From Combretum micranthum (taxonomy: Eukaryota > Streptophyta > Magnoliopsida > Myrtales > Combretaceae), in contig JAMXBD010000430.1 of the NCBI GenBank assembly GCA_024138025.1, positions 186,001 to 250,000 on the forward strand: a DNA stretch of 64,000 bases. The letters are read 5' to 3'. Shown here piece by piece: positions 43,301 to 55,177 of the stretch (the first letter of the stretch is position 1; each line of letters opens with the position of its first letter). A program made the position numbers and the translations under genes. Under the pieces are notes generated by a model. It ran no database searches. It had not been told where the DNA came from and saw nothing but the letters and a program-made list of their open reading frames with translations.

Positions 43301-46091
43301 ATTCCTTAAGGGCTGATGAAAAAATTGTAGCCTCTGCAGGTGGGCCAACAGCTGGTTCTGCTGCTTCTCTTAATTTATCGAGAGAAATGAGTAGGAATGA
43401 ATTGACCAAGATTGGAATTGCTGATAATGTTGAAATACATACGCGAGGCTTTCATGATAAATGGCTGAACAAGGGAGAGATTGCAAACTTGAAGATCTGT
43501 GAAGATAAATCAGAAGAAACATGCGGAGGAAAAAAGACTATTGAGAAGAAGTCAAGAAGGCAGGAAATTTTAAATTCAGGCTCTGGGAATGACCAGGTGC
43601 ATGGATCTCCTCAGATAAGTTCTCTACAGCCAAAGCAATCTGATAAGCAGCAGCAACACGTTGACAGCACCGAATTTGGTGCACCTATTGATTTTGTAGA
43701 AACAATAGAAACAGACACGGTTACCAAGCTAGAATACCTTCAGTTGCAGTTCGAGGGAGGATCCATACCTGAAAGGAGTTCCATGTGCCATACGGGAAAG
43801 ATAGAAGAAAAGGGTGATATGGGACATGGTGAAGCTTGTTCCCTAGATAACACTAAAATCCAATCTGAACTACAAGCTTGGAAAGGGGTTCTTAGTGTCA
43901 AGGCAAAGTCTTTGTCAGAAATACAGCAGGAAGAACAGAGGAAAACACAAACAAGGACTGCAGTTTCTGGGGTTAGTACATCAGTCAGCTCTGCAACTCC
44001 ATTAATACCATGGGCTGGTATGGCCAGCACTGAAGATAAAGCTTCTCATGATACCTTGGAGGATGCTGGCGGTGCCAAACAAAGTAAAGGAAGAGAAAGA
44101 TGTTTTAGTTTAACAGGCCAGAAGAGCCAAAGTGATCTTTCTGCAAATGGAGTTGTGCCCAATTCCACAGAAGCAGAGATTGAACTACCAAACAGTGTGT
44201 CTTCTCTTTCCCAGCAAAACACATCTACTTATGTTCAGTCTGTGGATGATGATGACTTTATAGAGGTAAAAGAAACGAAAAGAAGTCGCAAAAAATCTGC
44301 CAAAGCTAGAGCTAAAGCAAAAGCACCTGTGAACATTAGTTCTGACCTTCCAGCCAATTTAAGTGCTGGTGAGAAAGGCAGAAGCTCTCAAACTGCTCAG
44401 GAGAAGGAAATATTGCCAGCAATCCCAGAAGGTCCATCTTTAGGAGATTTTGTTCCTTGGAAGGCAGATACTGTGAATACTATAACTGTCCCTGCATGGT
44501 CTGTTGACTCTGTGAAGCTTGGCAAGCCTGCATCTTTGAGGGACATCTTGAAGGAACAGGAGAAAAAGTTTCCTACCACCCAATACCAGAATGAGATGCC
44601 CGCTTCCTCAAAATCTCAGCCAAATCAAACATCTCATGTTTCATGGTCTCTTTCTTCATCATTGCCTAAAACAGCCTGTCCAAATAAGACTAATTTCATT
44701 GCTTCTTCTCAGACAAGAAGCAAAGAGGAAGACTTATTTTGGGGTTCGAATGAATATTTGAAGCAAGAAAGAAAACAGTAACTTTTCCTCTATCAAGTTT
44801 TTCTTCCTAAAGTGCTTGTTATTGACTTATGCCATTCGTTTGCTGGTTCTCATTGAAATTCATAAAATAGTAGTTTTTGTGGTGTTTGAGCCATTGGGTG
44901 TTAAATTAGCAATTTGACATTTTAGATGGATTTTAGTGCATTGTTTGATGATCCTGTTGCTTGGATTTGATAGCCACAATTTGGATTGATGCCAGCTATT
45001 GGTTTATTATTTTGTGTGAGTGATTATCTTTTTTTCCCCAAGCAGCGTGGATTATCCTCGAGTAGCTAATCAGGTAGTTGTGGGAACTAAGAAAACTCCA
45101 GTAAAAACTCCAGATATGTCAATGGCCCGGGAGAAATATTCAATCTTGAAATATGACCAGCCTTCACTCTCCACTTTGCCCATGCAAATGGAGTCATCCA
45201 TGAAAGGAAAAGGAGAAACAATGAACAAACTTTCAGGTGAGTATTTCTAAGGACTTCCGCTCCTTTTCTCTATTTCTTTGCTTAATGACAGTGGATGCCT
45301 TTTGGCAAAAAATTTATTTGCAGAAGCCATGGACTTCAGAAATTGGTGTCAAAGGGAGTGTGCTAGGCTTTTTGGGAGTACAGGTAATTGATGGTACCTT
45401 CAAAAACATTTTGGTTATTCTCTATTAGTAATATAAGAAGAAAATTAAAAGAATCAACACCCAAAAAGAAAGAAAGTAATGAGAAAAGATTATTGGTGGA
45501 GGGGTGTACTATCAAAGTACTAAAATCTTTTATTTGTAATGTGGTTCATTTTAAAGTGGTAAAATGTAGGAAATATTGTAACTGAAGAGAAGTATAACCA
45601 TGAATGATTGGTGAAAAAAATAATCTTGAGAGAGTCTGCAGTTCTCACTTACATCGTATGGCTTTCATCTTATATGTTTTTTTTTTTTTTCCTCCTGATT
45701 TCTCTGTTCAGATACAAGTGTTCTGGAATTTTGTCTGAAGCAATCGAGATCAGAAGCACAGACAATTCTGATAGAGAACCTAGGATCACTGGATCCTGAT
45801 CATGTGTTCATCGATAAGTTCCTTAACTTCATGGATCTCCTACCCCAACATGTAATTGATGATGCCTTTCAAACTCCGATTCATGGCGAAGTTCTTGATG
45901 TCAAATCTACTTCTAGCAATTTAAATAACAGAAACTTAGACCAAGATACAAAACCAGGCCTCGATAGACCAGGTAAGACCGGAGGCAAAAAGAAAGGTAA
46001 GAAGGGAAAGAAGGTGAGCCCGGCAGTTTTGGGGTTTAATGTTGTCAGCAACAGGATACTGATGGGTGAGATCCAGACAATGGATGATTAG
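34355..46091 (+). CDS. EXA1: EXA1-type GYF-domain protein
   Basis: Plant GYF proteins of this type (EXA1/MUSE11/PSIG1 in Arabidopsis) act in mRNA-linked translational control and immunity; EXA1 is a potexvirus susceptibility factor. Exons: 34355-34430, 38104-38193, 38326-39226, 39314-39433, 39523-39701, 41174-41934, 42049-44777, 45043-45236, 45324-45383, 45712-46091 (about 1,830 codons). In order: start MADNSVFSSVSRSDLSITPP; PMPLSPQWLLPKPG; a YGRMKLL eIF4E-binding motif of YxxxxL-phi form (39077-39097); the GYF domain (LLYKDPQGAIQGPFSGSDII, then WFEAGYFGLDLEVR, about 41536-41715); glutamine-rich repeats; and the conserved C-terminus KKKGKKGKKVSPAVLGFNVV, NRILMGEIQ. Five indels break the frame: a third CAAG unit at 38892-38903, and single missing bases near 39394, 39532, 41750 and 42455. 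The largest uninterrupted frame, to 44781, spans most of exon 7. Confidence 0.9.
34990..35137. mobile_element. MITE-like insertion in intron 1 of the GYF gene
   Basis: It ends CGAACCAAACAGACCC, as in the copies at 10585-10798 and 19793-20009. It contains AATCTGTTTATAAGTAAAAA followed by TATTTATTTTTTATTTC, nearly identical to 54747-54780. Confidence 0.5.
36968..37172. repeat. 106-bp tandem duplication in intron 1 of the GYF gene
   Basis: GAGGAAGCTCAATGGAATCA at 36968 recurs as GAGGAAGCTCAGTAGAATTA at 37074. The following roughly 95 bp also repeat (AAGGGAAGTA, then GGTGCTCGATGGGGATG / GGTGCACGATGGGGATG). The copies differ at several positions. Confidence 0.85.
39958..40230. repeat. Degenerate GTATGG/TATGTG minisatellite in intron 5 of the GYF gene
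   Basis: Repeated TGTATGGGT, GTATGTGT and TATGTATGG words fill about 270 bp. No coding role. Confidence 0.6.
40680..41055. mobile_element. MITE-like element in intron 5 of the GYF gene
   Basis: Inverted ends GTTTGGTATGTAGGAATG (left) and CATTCCTATGTACCAAAC (right) enclose about 370 bp rich in GGAATGG and GATTCC words. This is a common layout for short plant DNA transposons. Exact borders and target duplication are unresolved. Confidence 0.6.
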
Positions 46092-46860
46092 GCAAATGTA
46101 ATGGTGCAGCTGTACATAACATGGGTTCTCTTGTGGAAGTTCTCTTCCTTTGTGAATATGTATCTTACTAGAGGAGCAGCAGAAAGCAAAAGCTTTCGCT
46201 CCATAGATCTTGTCCAAGTAGATTTAGTTGGAAGAGGCTCTTGTACATTTAGGTAAAAGACACGTGATTTATTCTAGATAGTCAGAGGATAAGATTATGT
46301 TAGTTGATGACCTTGTATATATATAGCAGTTATGTGCAGTTTTGTTACTTCTTGAATGTCACAAGGCTTTTATTGATGTAAAGATGAATACCCTTAGTAA
46401 ATTTCTTTCCCAGATGGTGTGGTATATGTTTGGCAAAATAATTAAAAAAAAAAAAAAAGGATTGCGTACCATATGCACTTGGTTGTATTCTCCTTGTTTA
46501 TAATTGGGTGCTTAGTCTCTAATCTTTCGAAATTATCACTCTTTACGGTCAATTTATTTTTAGCTTTGATAAAGATAATGAACAAATTACTAAAATAAAA
46601 TGAATTGCCTAAATGAAAATTGAGAACTTTATTTATTTATTTTTAATTTCGAATATTTTATCATACTCAATTGCTTATTTTTTTGTTATTTAATTAACAG
46701 TAAAATGGTAATATAAGGGTCTGAAAAAGAAATCATTAGGTTAATGTAATTTTAAAGAAAAATATTTAACTGCACGGCAGGAATGATATAAGGAATATTT
46801 TACCAATGTACCGTGATTAAAAGAAAAAAAAATTAGAAAAGAAAAGACCTTTATTTGTTT
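46092..46860. other. 3' flank of the GYF gene
   Basis: Likely 3' UTR to about 46400, then AT-rich DNA. No further gene is seen. Confidence 0.5.
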
Positions 46861-46867
46861 TCTTCAT

Positions 46868-48310
46868 TAGGTATGTGCATTGTTCGATTTCGCACCAAGA
46901 ATCGGACTGCAACTGTTATTGCCGAAATCTAAATTGAAACTGTGCCAACCGATTTCAGAACAGGACAAGGGACAGCCGGTTCCGGGAAAAAAAAAAAAAA
47001 GGCTCCCCGCATGTTGCAATACAGGAAGAAAGAAAGACATAAGGTTGCTATGCAGCCATTATTGACGAAAAAAGGGCAAAAAAACAAAGGCTGTGGCTTG
47101 TAGCGGATAAAAGAGGGAAAATAATATATATATATAAAGGCTGCATGTTGCAGACAAAAAAAAGGGGAAAAATTAAATAAAGGCTGCAGCATGCAGCTGA
47201 AAATGGGGAGGAAAAAAAAAAAAAAACACTAATACAACATATGCCAGACACATCATATTAGATTGAAAGACGGTTAGGGGGCTGGGCATCGGGGGAAAAA
47301 AAACAAAGAAAATATGAAGATGGAATGTCAAACATAACACATTAAAATGGACAAACGTAAACTAAATTCAATTTTGCATGATTGTGGAGTAGGTGTGCGA
47401 AATAAAGGCTGCAAAAGCAAAAGTATTGAACGATGGAAGATTGAAATTTTGCAAATGTTAAAATGATACACCATCGACGAAAACAGCCTATAAATTTAGC
47501 CAAATGCAATAATTCATTATTGCACCATCACTTTCTTGCTCCCAGACTATTGTTTTATAAATTTGCTCGTTGGTGTTAACCGGTGCAAACTATCTATTGT
47601 TTTACTCTTGACATTATTATATCTCACAAGAAAATACAAAATGGCATCGTTTTGCCGACGAGAATCAAGCAAGGCAAAGAAATCGAAGAACCAACATGTA
47701 AGAGGAAAAGTAATGGATCCGTGGGCGAGGAAAACGTGGACGGCAGTGCATTATTATTGCTTTAATGAGTTACGAGCCGGTGAATTGCTTCAGACGATAT
47801 TCTTTCAGTTCCTACTTCACTAGGATCAAGCATGTAACGCCTATGTATAACACAAATGTAGAAACAGTAAGAAGATATGATATACACAACTAGTGAAGAA
47901 GATGAATATTTTAGCGATTACAACACATTTGGTGAAAGCATGTTCGGCTCTACACCATAGAGGACTTGAGGTATATCCAAAAATGTCTGTAGTAAATAAA
48001 TCTTAGTTTGTCTTTTGTTTATCGTTTTCTTAACCACTAATGTGCTTGCAGTATTTGTTCTTGTTGAATGTAATTTACTGTACCGTAATGGGTTATGTAT
48101 ACTTGTGTATGGAGTCCCCCTTTTTTTTTATTTCATCTTTTTATTTGGACAAATTTTTTCCCTCAATTTTTTTCATGTGCAATCATGTTAGATTTTTTTC
48201 AACAAAAAAAAAAAAAAAAAACAGTTTCTTGTTTCATTGGTTCCCCATCCCCCAAAATCGGAACTGACGGTTTCAGTTTAGGCCGATTCTAAATCGGTGG
48301 GTATGTCTAC
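46868..48310. mobile_element. Non-autonomous hAT-type element with 8-bp target duplication
   Basis: TCTTCATT occurs immediately at both borders (46861-46868 and 48311-48318). The ends are TAGGTATGTGCATTG and, inverted, TAGACATACCCACCG, which are imperfect short TIRs of hAT style. AATCGG/CCGATT words cluster near both ends, as hAT subterminal repeats do. The interior holds only short frames with no hAT transposase or BED finger, so it depends on another element. Confidence 0.7.
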
Positions 48311-48561
48311 TCTTCATTGTTCTCATGTTTCAGAGTCTAAAAATGGAAAAATTGACGATTTGGATGTTGCCTTTTGCCTTCGATGAATATGATAAGTAGT
48401 AGTCTTCCCATTGTTGTTGAAATCCCGAATATCATCTCCACAAAATTGAATATTAGAACTTAATTTGGGACACCAATAAATAATTATCAATTTGATATTA
48501 CGAATTCTTTCTTCTTTTGACTTGCAAAATGAAAAAAGGCCCAAAATAAGGGACATTGCTT

Positions 48562-50395
48562 TGAAAAATTAGATTAATGTTGAATTTGATACCTAAATTT
48601 TCTAAAAATTGCAATTAGGTACTTGACTTTTAAAAGTTCAAGTAGTGGCCATTTTGGGTACCTCACTTGAACCTTTCGTGGCCATTTTCAGTACCTCACT
48701 TGATTTTTGTCCAGATGTGGTAACTTTTTAATTTTATTTATATTATGATTATAATTAATTTTATTTTATTTGCAAAAGATTTTTAAACTTATATCTAAGC
48801 CTTAGCCCATATAAACTAGCAATGAAGCACATGGTTCCTTCATAGACTTTTCTTCATCAATCATGTTTGCTCTAACATTTATCATATATACAAGTCATTT
48901 CTCAAAGTTTTTCCCATGTAGGACTATGGACAATCACAATAGCGTTATCAATAATTGTTTGAGCCAAGGTAATATCTGCTTTAGTAGAAGCATGTAATGC
49001 ATCCCATATCTTTGCCAAGATAAAAAAAAAAAAAAATCATCTGCTTCACATGCTGCATCAAACTGCAACGGCAAGTGATGAAAGAGAGGAGAGAGAATTG
49101 TTTTTTCTTCTTTTAATCAAAAGCTCACCATAGATGCATAAACATGTCAAATTCTTCAATGTGTGCTTCAATTCAAGCCATCTTGTCGAGCTTTGTACAA
49201 CAAGGTTGAACCACTTAACCCAGAAACGTCCTCAAGAAGAATATGATGTCATCCTAAGGTACCATACACACACAAAAACTAATGAATAGAGAAACCCTAA
49301 GCTTCCATAACTATTAACAAGGTAAATTTATTCAATCTACATTTCTATAATGAGAAGGAAGCGCTTATCTATTTCTTGGGGGATGCCCTCACCATTGACG
49401 TGCTTCAAGCTTTTATTATATCTTTCTAGTTCAAGTTCAATGGAGGATTTGAGTCGAGACATGAGGTAGTTTGCATCATTCCCTATGACAAATCTAAACT
49501 CAAATAATTGGTAATGTTAATTTGTTCTCTGTGACGATTAAACTGCTCAAAAACTTTATGGTTGGAAAGTAGAGCTTTATAGTAATGAGCCTCTTGAAGG
49601 TGCATACTTCTTTGATAAGGCTTTCTGCACATGAATCCCACCAGTCCTCATTTGGATCCACTTCAATGTCTATCTCTTCTAAATTTGATAATTTTGATAA
49701 TACTTCATGTGGAATCATAGGAGTTGACTACTTTATTGTGCTTCCATGACTTGCCCTGGCACATATTGAATTTTCCAAGGAAGTGAGTTTAGCTAAATTT
49801 CCAATTGATCTTGGGAGATCCATCATCTTTGTTCCATGGAGATCAAGTACTTCAAGGAGCTGAGTCCGATCTCGGTGGCAATTTTCTCAAGGATTACGCC
49901 ACACGAAAAGAGTCCTTTGAGGCTTACTAAATTGGACAGTGATGCTGGTGCCGGATAAATCTAAGACCTATAGTGTGGGCATGCAATTGAAAAAGGCACA
50001 TGGTTATGTTGGCTTCTTGACTTGGTGTCAATTTTAGAGAGAGAGAGAGAGAGATTCTTAAATAAGATGAATATGTTTTTGTCCATGAAAAAGATTCGAC
50101 CTTTTTTATATGTTTTTCTCGAAAATCTCAATAGATAAGCACAATGAAATTAGTCCCACATAGAAGAAGTCTTGAGAAATGCACTTGTATACAATATAAA
50201 TTTAGAGTAGCTCATAATTGAAGAAGAATAATAATATGCCATGTCAGATGAAACGTGTTACGTCGTAGTTAATTTATACGTCTACGTCAGCAACAGAGTT
50301 CAAAAATAGCTTCAAAAAGTTCAATTACGTACTAAAATTTTTTCGGCAAAGTTGAGGTACCAAATTCGAAATTAACCAAAAATTTATCAATATTG
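48562..50395. mobile_element. Inverted-repeat element enclosing an NLR fragment (candidate)
   Basis: The left end (GATTAATGTTGAATTTGATA, then CCTAAATTTTCTAAAAATTG) and the inverted right end (GGTTAATTTCGAATTTGGTA, then CCTCAACTTTGCCGAAAAAA) are similar over about 80-100 bp. Both continue with a TTAGGTACTTGAC / TTAGTACGTAATTGAAC phrase. No clear target duplication was found. The interior holds the resistance-gene fragment described separately. Confidence 0.4.
49300..50010 (-). pseudogene. NLR disease-resistance gene fragment (LRR end), broken
   Basis: On the - strand, pieces of the C-terminal leucine-rich region of a plant CC-NBS-LRR protein are readable. They include LLEVLDLHGTKMMDLPRSIG, NLAKLTSL, then an open 72-codon block with SKLSNLEEIDIEVDPNEDWW, SLIKEVCTFKRLITIKLYFP and further degraded residues. 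Several stops and frame changes occur on both sides of that block. The NB-ARC domain is absent. This is a relic, not a working receptor. Confidence 0.72.
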
Positions 50396-50437
50396 TTACA
50401 ACCTTAAAGTTCAATCTATTAATTGATCAGCTGCAAG

Positions 50438-51164
50438 TAGGAGTGTTCACGGCTCGGTTAACCGGTCTGTGGCCCTATGTTTTTATCCTAACCGTAATAA
50501 TCGGATTTTCAATATCCTGATCCTAAATCGATCCATTATGAATGGTTAACCGCCTTAACAATTAACCGTTTTTTCGGTGAATTTTTTCGGTTTTCAGTTT
50601 TTAACCGTTTAATATAATGGTTGTGCAAATTTTGCAGTTAATCATATTTTTCAATATATCCGTAAAAAAAATTAGAGTATTTTTTTGTATAATTATATTA
50701 AAAACTATAAATTAAGAATGTAAGACATGTAAAATAGTTGTTAATATATATCGGTGCCATCAAGATAATCATCATAATGGCCTTTTACTCATGTGTTCTT
50801 ATCAACCTTAATCAATTGAGCTCAATACAAAATCTCAATCAAACACCACAATTCTAATTTTCAAACATATATGCATTTGTTTCTTCTTATCTGAATCATT
50901 CATTTTAACATAATTTATATTGATAACACTAAAACAATAATTATATGGGTATATTATAAATTATATATATTTATAATTACGGATCGGTTAACCGAATCCA
51001 TCGGTTTCTAGAATCTAAAAATCGAAACCAAAAACTAAAAACCGAAAAAATTAAAAATGCTAATCTTAAACTGAAACCGATGGATCGGTTAACCGTTTTT
51101 TTGGGATTGGTTTTCCGATTTAGGTTCGGTTATCCTAAACATTCGGTTTTTTTGCACACCCCTA
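50438..51164. mobile_element. hAT-type MITE with 8-bp target duplication
   Basis: The ends TAGGAGTGTTCAC and (inverted) TAGGGGTGTGCAA are hAT-style TIRs. They are flanked by GCTGCAAG (50430-50437) and GTTGCAAG (51165-51172), a target duplication with one mismatch. Near each end CGGTTAACCG and ACCGA/TCGGT words are dense, giving long self-complementary stretches. It is 727 bp and non-coding. Confidence 0.85.
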
Positions 51165-51373
51165 GTTGCAAGAGTACTTATCAGGGACATTATTAATTTA
51201 ATGGGGCAAATCGCTTATGTTACCTTAAAAAATTAATAAAATGCAAAAGTGCGTTAAACTCACATAGATACTTCACATGCTTACACACACACACACCCAC
51301 ACCCATATCCATACATATATTTTAAATATTTTTAGAAGCTTAAAGAGAAGTATATACTTTTATCTTATAGTTC

Positions 51374-52167
51374 AAGACAATGGCACAAGCAGTGCCTGTA
51401 CTTGGCAATTTAGTGCTTGATGTTTAAATTTTGCCAAAAAAGTACCTATTGTTTTAAATTAAAGTAAATTATATTAGAAGGTTCTAACGTTTGGAAGTAA
51501 GTACATTTTGAATCTCAACGTTTTGAAAAGTTGATTTTGGGTCTGGACGTTTGGGAGTAAATTCATATAAGGTCCCCTTGATTGGAAAAGTGGGTCAATT
51601 TGGGTCCCCCATGGACATGTGCAACAAGAGAAGAGCCTCCTCAGTTTAGATTAAATATCCTCTCATGTTGACATGTGTCCTTAGGGACTCGAATTGATCC
51701 ACTTTTTTCAAATATTAGGATCCAAAATTTAACTTCGTAAAACATGAGACCCAAAATGGACTTACCCCAAATATTGAGACATTGTAATGCAATTCACCAT
51801 TTTAAATTACTAGCATCTCGGTGTTTACTTATAGTAAAACAAAGTGCCAATACTTTCACTTTTTATCAATTTAGACACAGAACTACCAGAAATTTAAAAC
51901 AACAAGCACTTTTTTAACAAAATTTAAACGTCAAGTACTTGCTTGATGTTTAAATTTTGGTGAAAAAAAGTGTCTATTGTTTTAAATCACTAGCATCTCA
52001 GTGTCTTCATATTTTAAAACAAAGTGCCTATACTTTCATCTTTTATTAATTTAGACATAAAAGTATTAGTACTTTAAAACAACATGTACTTTTTTACCAT
52101 AATTTAAATATCAAACACTAAATTTTCAAAAAGTAAAACTATAGGTACTCTTTGTACTATTGTCCCC
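51374..52167. mobile_element. TIR element with perfect 10-bp target duplication
   Basis: CTTATAGTTC occurs at 51364-51373 and at 52168-52177, directly flanking the element. The arms are inverted: GACAATGGCACAAGCAGTGC against GACAATAGTACAAAGAGTAC, followed by TTTAGTGCTTGATGTTTAAA against TTTAGTGTTTGATATTTAAA. A 10-bp duplication suggests the Mutator superfamily. Inside is an internal duplication of about 180 bp (copies from about 51800 and about 51980). No coding sequence. Confidence 0.8.
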
Positions 52168-53488
52168 CTTATAGTTCTCTATAAGATTGACATTCTTTTC
52201 CCAGTTTGCAATTTCCTTCTCCATTTTGTGTTTTTACATTTTGTTCAAATGTTTATAAATATGTTTATGATTGGTAGCTTTCTTTAACTTTTTGTAATAA
52301 GTTATTCTTTGATGAAAGCTCTGGCATGGTGATTCTCCTAAATATTTGAAAATTTTCTCAAATCCTTGTAATTTTGTTGTTCTCCCGTGTAATTGTGATC
52401 CTTGCCCCAACCTGTTTCGTCTCCTCAGAATTTTATTTTATTTTATTTTTTTATAATTTTCCCTGGAAATTAAACAGGTACTTTTAAACTTGTATTGTAG
52501 TTTTCTTTTTTCTTTTTATTTTTTTCATTAGAATAGGAATTCAAATTTAATTCATCTCATCAAGAATTAATGCCACAAAGTTATCGGGTCATTGGCATAA
52601 TCTAGTATTTAAATTATTTTTTTTTACAATTTAATATCTATCCTTTCAACTTGATTGATGATTTTTTCAATAAATTGCAACTAAATTATGTTAGTTATAT
52701 TTTTTTATTTTTGGACTAAGATAAGTCAACTATTAATATAAGGATTAATAAAATGTCAAATTTCATTCTATTGTTGGGCAATTTTAAGACATATATATGA
52801 TCAATTTTGTTTTATTAGATTATTAAATACTTGACGTAGACTCAAATTGTTGCTTGTGTGCCTTATTACCAGATAACCCAATGATGGGTAGGTTTACCAT
52901 GTTCTAATAATATAAGAAAAAGTCTATGCTCTCTACCTATATAAAATACATTGTACTAAAGAGAGCTTGTAAAACTTTTCTATACATACTCCCAATTCAA
53001 TTTAGTGCTATTACTTCTTTATTGATTTTGAAGATTGTTTCCATGGAGTCATTATCATGTATATATCAATCTCTTATTTTTACGAATTAACATGCCACAA
53101 TTTGAGGTTATATACTATTTCAAATTAGTTTTATAAGGATCCATAAAGATGTATTGTTGATAACAAATTAAACGTATAAACACTAAAGTTGCAAAGATAA
53201 AAATTTAAATACTAACCGCGAGAAATGAAGCACACAACGCTTACAATGTATTTATTCTAAGATGTAATGTCTACTAACCATTTTATTTCGATTTTAGCTA
53301 AGTGGCACTTTCTCCATTTTCATAGCACAGTAAATGTCCGTGTGTAAAAAATGATCCAGCAGTCGGTATTTTTGCTGCAAGGTTCTTAACGCAAGAATCT
53401 AAGCTTTCAGAAAAAATAGAGTCAAATCCTAAATTTGACATTTATAATATCATTTATTACTTATCTAACAATTGTCCAATTGCTATGT

Positions 53489-53511
53489 TATCTATCTATC
53501 TATCTATCTAT
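53489..53511. repeat. (TATC)n microsatellite
   Basis: Nearly six perfect tetranucleotide units. Confidence 0.9.
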
Positions 53512-54095
53512 AGAAATAATTTTTGGTTTAAGGCACCTGTAAAAAATAATTACTTATTTAAGGTCGAGGTAAAAATAATTATTAATATGCAACGCAAAAT
53601 CACGACTAATAAATAGGATATAGGATTTACTTATAATCAAGGTTTATCGCTTTAAGTAAACACAATAAATTTAACGTGCGTAGTTAAAAAAGAATGTGAG
53701 GACAGAGGAGGGAGAGAGCACGAGAAAGAGAGGAGAGAGAGGGCAGTGGAGAGAGAGAGAAAGAAAAAGAGAGAGAGGGACAAAGCAGCATAGGATTCAT
53801 ATTATTAAAAAAAAAAAAAGCAATATGGCTGACATGACAAAAAAGAGTAAACATTTTCTTATAAGTTGCTATGTCGTGATTAATTAATGCGATTTATGTG
53901 TAAAAATTTATATCATGTTTAATTATCACGATTTAAGTATGTTACTAAGCATCAAATAATGCTTTTTACATGCGATTTACATATAAAATTGGCATATACT
54001 AAACGCGATTTTGCAAAATATCAAGTAATTATTTTTAAACCAACTATATCTTGATAATTATTTTTTATAGAAACTCTAAACATATTTTTTACTTC

Positions 54096-54117
54096 ATATA
54101 TATATATATATATATAT
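54096..54117. repeat. (AT)n microsatellite
   Basis: About eleven AT dinucleotides. Confidence 0.9.
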
Positions 54118-54720
54118 GTCACTAGTCATTGCTAATAAAACCTTTTTTAACTACCATATAAATAGAGTGAAGAAGACCTTAAAACTAAAATTTTCATGAA
54201 GTTATCGTATCACTTTAGAGGCCGGATGGAGGTCTATGCTAGATGGACCCAAAATATTTATTAATTAGGATAATGAATGGTAATAAAATCAGCATTGACT
54301 AATTAATAAATCTTTACTTCAATTACCATTCTTAACCTACCAAATATTAATCATTTTTTAGTAAAAGTATCTTTACTAAATACCATTATATACGCTTTTC
54401 ATATCATTCTATTCCGTGGAGAGCAGTAAATTTGTTGTTACCGTTAATCAAACATTCAAATCATGTCATTCCAAACCATCTAGACCATTCTGTCTGCCCA
54501 CGAAATGCTATATGAGTGATAAAATGTGACCTTGTCATCACACCAAATAACATGCAAGTACTGTCGAAGCGATTCAATTTGTACGAGATTTCTCCCATTC
54601 AGTGTTCACTCCAGTTGCAGCCAATTCTTCCACTGCGGTTTCCTTCTAGAAAACACAAAGCTTCCTTTCACAATCTTTTAAAAGTTGGCCTAGTTTGCAA
54701 ATAAAGGCATTGTATAAAAG

Positions 54721-54860
54721 ATATTTTATCTGTATATAATTTGTAAAATCTGTTTATAAATAAAAATATTTATTTTTTTATATGTATCTATTTTTAATAA
54801 ATAATTAATTGAAATAGATGTTAAACTGACATCAAACCAATAAACCAAACGCAGCCCTTC
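54721..54860. mobile_element. Weak MITE-like copy of the CAGACCC family
   Basis: It shares AATCTGTTTATAAATAAAAA and the following TATTTATTTTTT run with the copy at 34990-35137. It ends ACCAAACGCAGCCC instead of ACCAAACAGACCC. Confidence 0.4.
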
Positions 54861-55177
54861 TATGATTGCAAGTTTTTTAAGTTTCAAGAATCACACTAGT
54901 CTGAGAAAAACCCACATCTTCGTAGGTTTATTGATATACCAAGGCTATACATTATATGTCTATCTCGATTTGGCCTCTCTAGTTTGTAGAGAGGCAGCCC
55001 GACGTAGAGACAATATAAAAAAATCAAACACCGCATGAAAAGGAGAGATGAACAAGGATATGTTTATCGAAAGCCCATTTTGAGCACCAGCAGGCTATAT
55101 GATCTGGACTGTGGTTTGATGAAGCTATGGAACTGAGTGATGGGTGAGATGAATCAGAGCAATCAGTTATAATCCCC

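Larger units (their letters stand above)
52178..55177. other. AT-rich intergenic stretch
   Basis: No gene is seen. It includes a (TATC)n run, a (TA)n run, a GA-rich stretch at 53695-53785 and a weak MITE-like segment near 54721-54860. Confidence 0.4.

Noticed and set aside
47641..47823. Basic 60-codon frame in the hAT-type element as a transposase or BED finger
   Set aside because: No zinc-ligand spacing or hAT dimerisation motif is visible, and the frame stops shortly after.
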